Assembly: GCA_018829185.1 (NCBI GenBank) | Contig: JAHJUI010000001.1 | Span: 1 to 56,337, forward strand | DNA from: Nanobdellota archaeon | GTDB lineage: Archaea; Nanobdellota; Nanobdellia; SCGC-AAA011-G17; PNOQ01 | DNA length: 56,337 bases | Direction of reading: 5' to 3' | Part shown: piece by piece, positions 10,530-20,098 of the stretch | Layout of the letters: the number at the start of each line of letters is the position of its first letter | Position numbering within the stretch: position 1 is the first letter of the stretch | Notes under the pieces: model-generated | Databases searched by the model: none | Told to the model about the DNA's origin: nothing | What the model saw: the letters and a program-made list of their open reading frames with translations, nothing else | Made by a program: the position numbers and the translations under genes

Positions 10530-10880
10530 TCATATTTCACTTCTAGATATTTCAGGTATAGCTACAATTGCTCTTTCTTCCATTTCCCTTTTATTTGGAA
10601 TAGCTGAAAATAATTCAAAACCAACAAAGATAGTTCCATCTTGATATTTCTTACTAATTATTTTGGCTTTTTTAGCATATTTCATCATTTCTTTTGTTAT
10701 ATTAAAAACCTTAAGATTTTCACTTGCATTCAAAACTTCAATGCCAATAAAATCATTTCTATAAGAAATATCAACAACAAAACCCCCAATCATTATGTTT
10801 CCTTTTACTTTGCCATTTTTGTAAATAAACAAAATATCGTCTTTTTCATTATAACTTATTTTTGTAATTTTTCCTTCCAT
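10530..10880 (-). CDS. DUF2283-like protein (putative antitoxin)
   Basis: KISYNEKDDILFIYKNGKVKG...VVDISYRNDFIGIEVLNAS. Confidence 0.65.
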   Translation of the reverse strand: MEGKITKISYNEKDDILFIYKNGKVKGNIMIGGFVVDISYRNDFIGIEVLNASENLKVFNITKEMMKYAKKAKIISKKYQDGTIFVGFELFSAIPNKREMEERAIVAIPEISRSEI

Positions 10881-11221
10881 CTTTCAATCTCCTTGTCCCA
10901 ACTTCTCCACCTTTTAATAATAGTCAAGACATATAAACTTTTTGGTTTAAAAATCACTGGCAGAACAATAGTTTTATCAGAATCTTTTGATTCAAAATAA
11001 AGAACATATTTTTCTTCATTTCTAAACTTTTGCTTCTCTTTTGTAGCAAATTTTAAATTTTCTGGATTTAACAAATTTGTTTCTACTTCATTAAATGAAA
11101 CACCCCGCCTAACTGAATTTAACGTACAATGGTTATCTTTTTCATTATATTCTATCTGAGATTTATTATATTTCTTTAATTTATTTTTAATTATCTCTAA
11201 ATCATTGCCATCTACTAACAT
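10856..11221 (-). CDS. DUF4258-like protein (putative RelE/BrnT-type toxin)
   Basis: HCTLNSVRRGVSFNEVETNLLNPENL ... KYVLYFESKDSDKTIVLPVIF pattern. Confidence 0.6.
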   Translation of the reverse strand: MLVDGNDLEIIKNKLKKYNKSQIEYNEKDNHCTLNSVRRGVSFNEVETNLLNPENLKFATKEKQKFRNEEKYVLYFESKDSDKTIVLPVIFKPKSLYVLTIIKRWRSWDKEIERWKEKLQK

Positions 11222-11287
11222 GAAAGTGTAAAAACTTATTACTTTATAAATTTTATTGGTGTACTTGTCACAGTGGCAGAAATCTTT

Positions 11288-11539
11288 CTAAGCTCTGCGA
11301 TAAGCTTCTCTACCCCTTTCAAAGAAAGTTCTTTCTTCAGTTCCTTCTTCTGGTTGAGGAATCCTTTCTAATTTCATAGCCAAAGCAGAAACAATACTTC
11401 TCGAGTGTGGAAAGGAAATTCCTCCATCAAAATCAAGCCTTACTCTTTCAGAATCCATAGCATCAAGAATGCTTTCAGTTGTGTAACCATTTTCATAAAC
11501 AGCCCTAAACTCTTTTGGAATGTCGTTAGGTATATCCAT
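11288..11539 (-). CDS. hypothetical protein
   Basis: 83-aa ORF. Confidence 0.45.
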   Translation of the reverse strand: MDIPNDIPKEFRAVYENGYTTESILDAMDSERVRLDFDGGISFPHSRSIVSALAMKLERIPQPEEGTEERTFFERGREAYRRA

Positions 11540-11563
11540 TTCAAAAAAGAGAGTAAATAAAAC

Positions 11564-11950
11564 TTAATAAATCTTTCTTTCTTCTTTAAGCTTTTCAATA
11601 ACTTTTCTATATTCAAAACCAAGATCTAATTTAATTGCTTCTTCATATGAAAACCAACCAGAATCAGATATTTCTTTTTCATCTAACTTAATATTACCTT
11701 TAAAATCACCTAAAAATGTATATATAGGAATTTTAAAATAAGACATTGTAAAAAATAATTCTTTTTCTTTAAAATCAAGATTTACTTCTTCTTTAACTTC
11801 CCTTCTTAATGTTTGTTCTTTACTTTCTCCAAATTCATTAGTACCACCTGGACAAACCCAAGTATTAGGACAAAGAACTTCAGAGCTTACTCTTTTAACT
11901 AAAAATATTTTCTTATCTTTTAATATTATGCCTGCGCTTACAAAAACCAT
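11564..11950 (-). CDS. NUDIX hydrolase
   Basis: Nudix box GGTNEFGESKEQTLRREVKEEVNL; start re-assigned to MVFVSAGII, upstream ORF extension not Nudix-like. Confidence 0.88.
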   Translation of the reverse strand: MVFVSAGIILKDKKIFLVKRVSSEVLCPNTWVCPGGTNEFGESKEQTLRREVKEEVNLDFKEKELFFTMSYFKIPIYTFLGDFKGNIKLDEKEISDSGWFSYEEAIKLDLGFEYRKVIEKLKEERKIY

Positions 11951-12006
11951 AAACTTTAGAAAAATAACTGTTTTATAAGCTTTTTCAAAAAGTTTAAATA
12001 TAACTT

Positions 12007-12399
12007 GTGATTCCCATCCGCATGGCATACACAATAGAGCATTGCAGCAGTGAAGATTTACTTGATGAAGTTTACGAAAATATTGTACACATTGCAGAAA
12101 GTGGAGGAAGGTTGGATATCGACACATTCGCAGATCCATACAAATTTGAAGAAGGAGAGCGAAAGATTGCATGGTCCTTTGCTGAAGAAAATTATGGTGC
12201 CTTAACAAATGCCAATCAAATAGCTAAGAGAGAACTTCACCCGAAATATTTAACAGCAGGAAAAAGAAGGGCTGCAGGAATTGGTTGTTTAATCGGCGCA
12301 GCATTAGGATATGCCGCAGGTAGATTGCTTGGTGGAAATGGTGCAGTACTCGGCGGGTTTGGAGCCTTGTTTGGGGTGTGGCAATCGCCCCAGCAATAG
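12007..12399 (+). CDS. hypothetical protein with Gly-zipper C-terminus, possibly frameshifted
   Basis: IGCLIGAALGYAAGRLLGGNGAVLGGFGALFG; open frame continues at -1 to 12527. Confidence 0.55.
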   Translation: MIPIRMAYTIEHCSSEDLLDEVYENIVHIAESGGRLDIDTFADPYKFEEGERKIAWSFAEENYGALTNANQIAKRELHPKYLTAGKRRAAGIGCLIGAALGYAAGRLLGGNGAVLGGFGALFGVWQSPQQ

Positions 12400-12696
12400 A
12401 AGTCCAAACCGAGAACATTACAAGTAGGATAATAAGAAAAAAAGGCCTTGAAGAATTCTTTGAAGGAATGTTTGATTTTGAAGCAAGCAGGAAAAATGCA
12501 CTTGCAAAACTAAAAACTCCAGAATAATTTCTTTATTTTTCAAATAAAAAACATTAATCTATATTCTGCAGTATATATTTGTCACAGTTTGATAGTTAAA
12601 CAATATAGTTACTGTATTACAATTATGTTTATAAATCTTTTACGTCTTGCTTTTTACATACTTAATAGTTAAAACACTTTAGGGGGGTGTTATCAA

Positions 12697-15600
12697 ATGA
12701 ATAAACAAGGTAAAAGAAATATAACTATTTCTATTTTTGTTATAATGATTGCAGCATTGTTTGTAATAGGAACAGATGCTAGTGGTTTAGTATTAGGAGA
12801 GAGAGGAGATGGAATCATTCCTGATGGAGGAGATTTTTGCCCACCAGGAGATTGTTGTACAGCCAGTGGCGGATTGGGATGTAATGATCCTGAATGCACA
12901 GATATAGTTTGCGCTATAGATTCTTGGTGCTGTGATGTTGCATGGGATGATATATGTGCTGATGAGGCAATACAATATTGTGCAATATGTGGAGGATCTT
13001 TTTGTGGAGATGGAATAATAAACGGAGACGAAGAATGCGATGGAGATGATTTCGGCGGACTAGATTGTTCCGATGTTGGAGAATATATTTATGGTGATTT
13101 AATCTGTAATGAATTCTGCGAATTTGACACATCAGAATGTGATTATGATGATAATAACCCAAGTGTAAGGATTATACAACCAAATCAACCAACTTATTAT
13201 CAAGGAGAAGTTTATGTACTTTCTGAAGTTACAGATGTACACCCTGGTTCTGGAATAAAAAATGTTACAGTTCAGTTTGCAGAAGATGGTAATTGGTGGA
13301 CAGAATTTTTCGGAATGGATAATAATCCACTTAGTTCTCCTTATTGGGAATATTATTGGCCCTCCTTAGATGATACATGTACACAATATGCAACTGCTTA
13401 TGTTTTAGCTGAAGATTATGCTGGAAACACAGATAATGATGTTGCAACCTTTGGAATAGACAACCAAGACCCTGTAACTACAAAACATGTTTCAGAACCA
13501 AATGAACCTTTTGGGGATGGAAATTATTATGTAACACCAGATACTGAATTTTCATTTACAGCACAAGATATTTGGGAAGATTGTGGTTCGGGTGTTGATG
13601 AAACATATTATAGTGTTAATGAAGGAGATTTCCAAGTATATACAGGACCATTTTCATTACAACCTGGTTGCGGTCAAACTATAGAATATTATAGTGTAGA
13701 TAATGTGGGTAATGTAGAAGACACACATTTAGAAGTAGACCATGTAGATGACTTACCACCAATAACTAATAAAACTTTTGATGGTCCAACATATGGTGAA
13801 AATGACTACTACCTAACTAAAGGTACATTAGTAATCTTATCTGCTGAAGATCAAAGCCCAGATGGAAATAGTTGTCCGGTGGGAGTAGATTATATTTACT
13901 ACGAAATTTGGTGGGATAGTGATGAAGATGGAATAGTTGATACAATGGTTGATAAACAATATGTTTATGATGACCATGTTGAATTTCATTTCCAAGAAGA
14001 TTGCATACATGAAATAAGATGGTATGCTGTAGATTTGCTTGGGAATGTTGAAACAATGCACTATCAAGAACACAAGGTTGATACTGAAGGTCCGATATTA
14101 ACTAAAGAATTGATTGGAACACAAATTCCAGATGAAGGATTTACTTGGATAACCCAAGACACTGAAATTCACCTTGAAGCAGTTGACCCAGGTTATTGTG
14201 CAGTTGACGATGTTACAATTTATTGTATGTACACTGTAGACGATGGAGATCCAATTGAATTTGTTTACGATATACCATTTACATTTGGTGAAGATTCTGT
14301 ACATTATTTAGAATGTTGGGCAGAAGATGCTTTAGGAAATGTTGGTAATGTCATAGAAGAAATAGACAAAGTAGACTCAACAGCACCAGTAACTACTAAA
14401 ACATTTGATGGAATTACTTTTGATAGTGATTATTGGTTAAGACAAGATACATGGATTTGTTTAGATGCAGAAGATGGTGGAGATATTTGCCATATCGGAG
14501 TATATGAAACATATTATAGATATAGAGTTGATGAAACAACATGGACAGATTGGATTATTTATGACGATTGCTTCCAATTTGATGAAGATTCTATGCATGA
14601 AATAGAATTTTATTCAGAAGATTTATTAGGAAATGAAGAAACCGTAACCTACCAAGTTCATGAAGTTGATACAGTGCCACCAACAATTGTAAAATGGGTA
14701 AATGATGAAGGATATCATCAAAGTGGAGAAGATATAACTGTTTGTGCAAACATAACAGATCTAAAAGGAACTTTAGACCCAGAAGTATTTGAACCTGGTG
14801 TCGGAGTTAATCCAGAAACAGTTATGGCTTACTTTGAAGGAGAAAATCCATTAGACCCAATTGAATTAGAAAGGATTGGACTAACAGATACTTATTGTGC
14901 GACTTTCCAACTATACGAATGCGGAGAATGGGAAGTATTTGTAGAAGCTGAAGATTGGCTAGAAAATTATGCATATGAAAATGGTGCTACTATTGTAATA
15001 GATGATGTACCGCCATTTCCAGAAGTATTAATACCTCACGCAGGTGATTGGTACCATGATGGAGAAGTTTTCTCTGTTTATGCACCAGTGTTTGATTTTG
15101 GTGGGGATGAACTATTCTGTCCACCATGGGATTGCCCAGATTGCCCTGCAAGTGGGGTAGATTATTGTACTTTCTATGCAATTGACTACGACTTTGAAGG
15201 AATTGATCCAGAGGACATACAAAATATTTGGGATTTAATAGAAGAACTAATAGATATGGGTTACCAAGTACCAGTTCAAGAATTAGGAACTGTTCCTGCC
15301 GTAGATAATATTTGTTCTGGTTATTTACAAATTCCATACGAAAGCGGGCTGACAGATGCTGTATTCCTTGCAGTTGATGCAGTTGATAATGCAGGAAATA
15401 TGTACTCATGGCTAGCATTAAATCCATGGTTAAGCCCAATAACAATGAACATAGACAATGAAGGACCACAAGTAATTATAACAGATATAGATGGTTTGTC
15501 TCAACCAGTAACAAGTGAAGATTTTATAACAGTAAAAGCAGACATAGAAGAATTTGAATCTCAACCAGATGATTGTATGGGAGAAATTTACAAATATGTT

Positions 15601-16332
15601 GAAATGGAAGACAGAGGTTATGAACTAGTTGATACTGGAATGGTTCTTGACGGAAATGTTATTGGTTATGAGTGTACAATAGCTGATGAGATTCCAACAT
15701 ATGTAGACTCAGAACTTGTAGAAAGTGGAGAATACCAACTTAGGGTTGTTGTTTGGGATAATGAACAAAACACAGGTTATGGCACAACTGGTTTTATTAT
15801 AGACAACGATAGACCATACATGGGAGTAATCAGCCCAGAATATGAAGGGGTTTACGAAGATATGATTGTGCCTATTGCATTGTATCTAGATGACGAACAT
15901 ATAGGAATCGATGATGAGACTGTGTTAGCAAGAATACATGAAATTGGTTGGTTTGGAATGGACTTTTGTTTCGGCGGTTGTGAAGAAACAGGATGGATTC
16001 CCCTAAACAACTTGGGAGACGGAATCTATGGTATAGAACTAGACTTAACTGATTACGGAATGACTGGAGACGTAGAATACAACTTTGACGCAATTGCATG
16101 TGACTATTTGTACATTCCAAGTAACGATCCATCAGACCCATTAGGAATTGATATGGAGATGGATAGAAACAACATACACTGCAGGCAAATAAGAAGACAT
16201 CACGCAGAAGAAGAAGAACCAATCTGTGGAGACGGAATAGTCAACGGTGGAGAAGAATGTGAAGACAGTGGAGACTGCAATGTTGAAGGATATTGCATGG
16301 AAGACTGTACATGCTATTATGGACCAGTGTAG
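12697..16332 (+). CDS. giant secreted Cys-rich repeat protein (OmpL47/Ig-like modules)
   Basis: Signal-like N-terminus; repeated VD..PP.TTKTFDG...SAED...D.. HEIEYYS.D.LGN.E modules; CGDGIVNGGEECE at C-terminus. Confidence 0.85.
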   Translation: MNKQGKRNITISIFVIMIAALFVIGTDASGLVLGERGDGIIPDGGDFCPPGDCCTASGGLGCNDPECTDIVCAIDSWCCDVAWDDICADEAIQYCAICGGSFCGDGIINGDEECDGDDFGGLDCSDVGEYIYGDLICNEFCEFDTSECDYDDNNPSVRIIQPNQPTYYQGEVYVLSEVTDVHPGSGIKNVTVQFAEDGNWWTEFFGMDNNPLSSPYWEYYWPSLDDTCTQYATAYVLAEDYAGNTDNDVATFGIDNQDPVTTKHVSEPNEPFGDGNYYVTPDTEFSFTAQDIWEDCGSGVDETYYSVNEGDFQVYTGPFSLQPGCGQTIEYYSVDNVGNVEDTHLEVDHVDDLPPITNKTFDGPTYGENDYYLTKGTLVILSAEDQSPDGNSCPVGVDYIYYEIWWDSDEDGIVDTMVDKQYVYDDHVEFHFQEDCIHEIRWYAVDLLGNVETMHYQEHKVDTEGPILTKELIGTQIPDEGFTWITQDTEIHLEAVDPGYCAVDDVTIYCMYTVDDGDPIEFVYDIPFTFGEDSVHYLECWAEDALGNVGNVIEEIDKVDSTAPVTTKTFDGITFDSDYWLRQDTWICLDAEDGGDICHIGVYETYYRYRVDETTWTDWIIYDDCFQFDEDSMHEIEFYSEDLLGNEETVTYQVHEVDTVPPTIVKWVNDEGYHQSGEDITVCANITDLKGTLDPEVFEPGVGVNPETVMAYFEGENPLDPIELERIGLTDTYCATFQLYECGEWEVFVEAEDWLENYAYENGATIVIDDVPPFPEVLIPHAGDWYHDGEVFSVYAPVFDFGGDELFCPPWDCPDCPASGVDYCTFYAIDYDFEGIDPEDIQNIWDLIEELIDMGYQVPVQELGTVPAVDNICSGYLQIPYESGLTDAVFLAVDAVDNAGNMYSWLALNPWLSPITMNIDNEGPQVIITDIDGLSQPVTSEDFITVKADIEEFESQPDDCMGEIYKYVEMEDRGYELVDTGMVLDGNVIGYECTIADEIPTYVDSELVESGEYQLRVVVWDNEQNTGYGTTGFIIDNDRPYMGVISPEYEGVYEDMIVPIALYLDDEHIGIDDETVLARIHEIGWFGMDFCFGGCEETGWIPLNNLGDGIYGIELDLTDYGMTGDVEYNFDAIACDYLYIPSNDPSDPLGIDMEMDRNNIHCRQIRRHHAEEEEPICGDGIVNGGEECEDSGDCNVEGYCMEDCTCYYGPV

Positions 16333-16347
16333 GAGAAACAATAAAAA

Positions 16348-16800
16348 ATGAAAAAAATAATATTGTTCATGGTGTTGTTCATGCTTTTTATTAGCATGGC
16401 ATCTGCCGGACGATGGCCATTAATAGGAGGTTCAGGCCCAGGAAGTTCTGGAGACAATAACAATAATAACCAAGACACAGGTGGAGGAAATCCGGGCGGA
16501 AATCCAGGTGGTTCAACTCCAACTGCAACAACAGTCACTGAAATAGAAGAAGAAACAGAAACAACAGAAAACACAGAAGACGAAAACACAGAAACCTTTG
16601 CAGATAACAATGAAGGAACAACAGAATCACAAGGTAATTGGTTTACAAACCTAATTACAGGTGCAGCTATTGGTGGTGGTGAAAACGCAGCATGGACAAT
16701 AGGAATATTAGCTCTGATAATCATAGCAGCGTTTTTAATATACACAGTATTCTTCAAGAAGAAAAAACCTGTAGCAAAACCATTTGAAACAAAAAAATAA
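16348..16800 (+). CDS. low-complexity surface protein with C-terminal ITGAA-TM-KKKK anchor
   Basis: Signal peptide, Gly/Asn/Thr-rich stalk, FTNLITGAAIGG then TM then KKKK. Confidence 0.75.
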   Translation: MKKIILFMVLFMLFISMASAGRWPLIGGSGPGSSGDNNNNNQDTGGGNPGGNPGGSTPTATTVTEIEEETETTENTEDENTETFADNNEGTTESQGNWFTNLITGAAIGGGENAAWTIGILALIIIAAFLIYTVFFKKKKPVAKPFETKK

Positions 16801-16831
16801 TTTTTTTTCTTTTTATTAAAATAACAAAAAA

Positions 16832-17428
16832 ATGAAAAAAATATACTTAATATTCATAATAACTGTACTTCTTACAAATTTAATAGCAGCAAGCGAATGT
16901 TGTCCAGATTGTGAAACAAGTGTTAAAGTAACTGCAAAAATGCAAGAATTAGAAGTTTCGCATGATCACTCAGTATTATTAATCTATGGAAGAATAAAAA
17001 ACAAAGAATGTGCAGTAGCAGAAAATGTTTTCTTAAAATTAAATTATAAACCAAATGATTATGAAATGGGTCCAGAAATAACAGTTTTTCCTTTTGAAAT
17101 CCTTCCAATGGGTTATTTAATGCCATATGGATCAAGACCTTACTTTTTCATAGTTGAATTGGATCATTATTTCCCTTACGGTCCAGTAGAGCCTGGAGAT
17201 TCAATGGAAACTAAATTCTATGTATCAGCACACGGATCAAACTTCAATAAAGTAAAATCAAAAGTTATGAGTTTCATCCCAAAAGAAGAAGATACCCCCA
17301 TTGAAATAGAAGAAGAAATAATAGAAAAAGAACCTATTGAAGAAGAAACTAAAGAACCAATAAAAGAAACACCAATAAGCAAAACAATCGAAAAAGTAGA
17401 CTTAAACAAAGTAAAATTATTTAATTAA
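16832..17428 (+). CDS. secreted protein with Glu-rich C-terminus
   Basis: Signal peptide LIFIITVLLTNLIAASECCPDC. Confidence 0.65.
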   Translation: MKKIYLIFIITVLLTNLIAASECCPDCETSVKVTAKMQELEVSHDHSVLLIYGRIKNKECAVAENVFLKLNYKPNDYEMGPEITVFPFEILPMGYLMPYGSRPYFFIVELDHYFPYGPVEPGDSMETKFYVSAHGSNFNKVKSKVMSFIPKEEDTPIEIEEEIIEKEPIEEETKEPIKETPISKTIEKVDLNKVKLFN

Positions 17429-17488
17429 TTTTTTTCTCTTTTTAAAATAAATTATGAAACAGAAACCTTTAAATATCCATAACATCTA

Positions 17489-17507
17489 AATCTTAAATAT
17501 TAAGATT
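17489..17507. promoter_or_regulatory. operator-like palindrome in abiE promoter
   Basis: AATCTTAA-ATA-TTAAGATT between TATA (CCTTTAAATATCC) and ATG. Confidence 0.55.
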
Positions 17508-17524
17508 CACGTGTTAAGGGAAAA

Positions 17525-18046
17525 ATGGCAAAAAATATTGAAATTAAAGGACTTTCTGAAAAAGAGATCAAAATAATCTCGGACTTTGAATTTAGAAAAA
17601 AATATTACTTCACCCGAGAAGATATTGCCAAACATTTTAAAAACAAAAAAGAGATGATAAATACTTTGTATAATTTAACCAAAAAGAAAAGAATAGTAAG
17701 GCTTAACAAAAATAAATACTTTTTAATTCCAATAAGGGCAAGGATTGGAAAATGGACAGATGACCCGTTTATAGTTGTAAATGAAGTCCTTAATGGAAAA
17801 GATTATTTTATTGGGGGGTGGGCAGCAGCAAATTACTGGAAATTAACAGATCAAATTCCCTTTAAGTATGATATTTACACAACAAGGAGACAGGGAAATT
17901 ATAAAATATTGGGAATTAATTTTATTTTTCATAGGACTACAAAAACAAATATAGAAAAAAGAAGTGTAATAAAAAAGGCAAATGGTGATCAATTTAGAGT
18001 ATTGGCTAAAAAGGAAACTAAAGAATGGATGAAATCAGAAAAATAA
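17525..18046 (+). CDS. AbiEi-type antitoxin/transcriptional regulator
   Basis: N-terminal HTH and PFIVVNEVLNGKDYFIGGWAAANYWKLTDQIP; overlaps downstream AbiEii. Confidence 0.85.
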   Translation: MAKNIEIKGLSEKEIKIISDFEFRKKYYFTREDIAKHFKNKKEMINTLYNLTKKKRIVRLNKNKYFLIPIRARIGKWTDDPFIVVNEVLNGKDYFIGGWAAANYWKLTDQIPFKYDIYTTRRQGNYKILGINFIFHRTTKTNIEKRSVIKKANGDQFRVLAKKETKEWMKSEK

Positions 18047-18801
18047 GTATGGATGATTTAAAGGAAATCATTGCAAAGAAAGGTTTTACTTTGCCCTGGT
18101 TAATAAAGGATTACTATCTTAGTCTGATTCTTTATTTAATAAAAGATTTGGAAGGGATTTATTTCAAGGGGGGAACCGCACTAAACAAAATATTTCTTAA
18201 ACATTCAAGACTTTCTGAGGATATTGATTTTAGTGTAACAAAAGATGTTAAAAAGTTAAAATTAGAAATTTCTAAAATAATAATAGATTCCAAATTTTTT
18301 GAAAAAATTACTTATGATAAATCTGTTGAGGGATTTTTAAGAATAGTTGTTCATTACAATTTGGAAGGTCAAAAAGGCAATATCTTTATTGATTTGAATG
18401 AAAGAGCAAAACTAAGCTTGAAACCAGAAAAACATAAATTAAATCATTTTTATTCTAGTCTCATTCCTGAATTTTATGTGAATACTGTTGCAGAAGAAGA
18501 GTTAATTGCTGAAAAAATTGCTGCTTGCATTGGAAGAAATAAACCAAGAGATCATTTTGATGTTTATAAGCTAATTAAGGCAGGCATTCCTATTAATTTC
18601 AAACTTGTAAAGAAAAAGTGCCATGATTCTGGAACTGAGTTTTCTATAATAAAGATGTTTAATAATGCCAATAAACTGAAAAATAGGTGGGATAAAGATA
18701 TGATTTCTTTATTGGCTGAACCAATTTCTTTTAAGGAGGTTATACAATTTTTATCAAAACATTTTAAGTTGAAAGAGGAAAAAAAGAAATTAAAAAAATG
18801 A
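18025..18801 (+). CDS. AbiEii-type nucleotidyltransferase toxin
   Basis: FKGGTALNKIFLKHSRLSEDIDFSV nucleotidyltransferase signature. Confidence 0.92.
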   Translation: MDEIRKISMDDLKEIIAKKGFTLPWLIKDYYLSLILYLIKDLEGIYFKGGTALNKIFLKHSRLSEDIDFSVTKDVKKLKLEISKIIIDSKFFEKITYDKSVEGFLRIVVHYNLEGQKGNIFIDLNERAKLSLKPEKHKLNHFYSSLIPEFYVNTVAEEELIAEKIAACIGRNKPRDHFDVYKLIKAGIPINFKLVKKKCHDSGTEFSIIKMFNNANKLKNRWDKDMISLLAEPISFKEVIQFLSKHFKLKEEKKKLKK

Positions 18802-18863
18802 AGTCAAAAGATATTTCTCAAACTATTGAAACTGTTAAAAACACTGGAGATTCAGGAGAATAA
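18798..18863 (+). CDS. 21-aa small ORF overlapping abiEii stop (ATGA)
   Basis: MKSKDISQTIETVKNTGDSGE; below ORF-track cutoff. Confidence 0.3.
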   Translation: MKSKDISQTIETVKNTGDSGE

Positions 18864-18870
18864 AAAGTTT

Positions 18871-18945
18871 AATTTCTTTTTTATTTCTTAAATAAACAAC
18901 CGATTTTCTGGAATCGAAAGATTTAAAAGATTTTCTTGATTCTCA
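18871..18945 (+). repeat. cassette repeat R1 (terminator + BRE/TATA promoter)
   Basis: AATTTCTTTTTTATTTCTTAAA...CGATTTTCTGGAATCGAAAGATTTAAAAGATTTTCTTGATTC. Confidence 0.85.
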
Positions 18946-18954
18946 ATTTTTGCA

Positions 18955-19332
18955 ATGGTGGATAATAAACTTAAGAGATTTTTTACAACTGGGCAATATA
19001 CTTTTGATTATGCAGAAGGAAGTCTTTTTGGATATTTTAAAGGTCTTGCAAAATCTGCTGTTAGAGGGGTTTCTCTTGGTTTTTTAGCAGATACTTTGTT
19101 GAATAAATTAACAGATGGAGCGTGGGATAGTACATTTTTAACAGCAGCAGGGGGAATTGTTGATTTTGGGATGTTTGGCATCAGGTCTTTATATGTTTTT
19201 GGAATGAATAGTAGAAGTCCTGAAATTTATGAAGATTATAAATCTGTTTCATTAGAAGGAAATTTTAAGGAAATGAGAAAGTTGGCTGGCGAATATAATG
19301 AAGAAGAACGATTAAGAAGAGAAACAAACTGA
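18955..19332 (+). CDS. cassette ORF 1, hypothetical membrane-active protein
   Basis: 125-aa ORF directly downstream of repeat R1. Confidence 0.65.
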   Translation: MVDNKLKRFFTTGQYTFDYAEGSLFGYFKGLAKSAVRGVSLGFLADTLLNKLTDGAWDSTFLTAAGGIVDFGMFGIRSLYVFGMNSRSPEIYEDYKSVSLEGNFKEMRKLAGEYNEEERLRRETN

Positions 19333-19342
19333 AAACCTTTTG

Positions 19343-19423
19343 AAATTTCTTTATTTCTTAAAAAATAAATAAACAGCCAATTTGCTGGAATCGAAAGCTT
19401 TAAAAGATTTTCTGGGTTCCGTG
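19343..19423 (+). repeat. cassette repeat R2
   Basis: AATTTCTTTATTTCTTAAA...CCAATTTGCTGGAATCGAAAGCTTTAAAAGATTTTCTGGGTTCC. Confidence 0.85.
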
Positions 19424-19446
19424 TTTTAAGGTGATAGGAGATTAAA

Positions 19447-19686
19447 ATGAAAAAAAGAATATTAGTAGAATTAGCAAATACACATGATATAGATGGACTT
19501 TTTTCAAAATTAATTGGAGAGCAAATAACTGTAAGAAAAATAACTGGTAGCACTAATTGGATAGAAGTTCTTGCTGTTCAAGGAACACAATATATAGTAC
19601 TTAATGACCCAACTGATGAAAGCAGAGCAGGAATACACCCTTATGGAACAGATCTTGTTTATTGGGTACATTGTTGTAAAGAGTAA
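19447..19686 (+). CDS. cassette ORF 2, hypothetical soluble protein
   Basis: 79-aa ORF downstream of R2 with SD-like ATAGGAG. Confidence 0.65.
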   Translation: MKKRILVELANTHDIDGLFSKLIGEQITVRKITGSTNWIEVLAVQGTQYIVLNDPTDESRAGIHPYGTDLVYWVHCCKE

Positions 19687-19690
19687 TCAT

Positions 19691-19777
19691 AATTTCTTTT
19701 TTATTTCTTAAAAAACATATAACACAACAACTACCGATTTGCTGGAATCGAAAGGTTTAAAAGATTTCATAGATTCC
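19691..19777 (+). repeat. cassette repeat R3
   Basis: AATTTCTTTTTTATTTCTTAAA...CCGATTTGCTGGAATCGAAAGGTTTAAAAGATTTCATAGATTCC. Confidence 0.85.
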
Positions 19778-19804
19778 CACTTTTACTTTTAAGGGGGTAT
19801 TAAA

Positions 19805-20098
19805 ATGGCGGAAACTAAAAGATTATCACTAAGTGGTTTTTTTGGATTATTATCTGCGGGTGCTGGGGTAGGTGGATTAACAGCAATAATAGAGAATTTG
19901 GGAGAGAGAGCAGTTGTGATGAATGCTTATTTAGCAAACGTACAAGAAATAAATCATGAAACCATTCAGTCTTCATTAGAATTAGCAGGTAGTGTGGGTT
20001 ATACCGGTGCAGCCATAGGAATGGTAATCTGTGGTATTGCTGGAGTAGCTGCGGCTTACTCTAATTATGTGGCAAACAATGAAAATGTTTTCAAATAA
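19805..20098 (+). CDS. cassette ORF 3, hypothetical Gly/Ala-rich membrane protein
   Basis: 97-aa ORF downstream of R3; two hydrophobic segments. Confidence 0.65.
   Translation: MAETKRLSLSGFFGLLSAGAGVGGLTAIIENLGERAVVMNAYLANVQEINHETIQSSLELAGSVGYTGAAIGMVICGIAGVAAAYSNYVANNENVFK

Noticed and set aside
11951-12208. N-terminal extension of the NUDIX ORF
   Set aside because: His/Leu/Cys-rich translation antisense to the 12007-12399 ORF; Nudix fold begins at MVFVSAGII.
12793-16341. Several minus-strand ORFs (60-159 aa) inside the giant surface protein gene
   Set aside because: Low-complexity His/Leu/Ser-rich translations antisense to a well-supported 1211-aa ORF; no SD or motif support.
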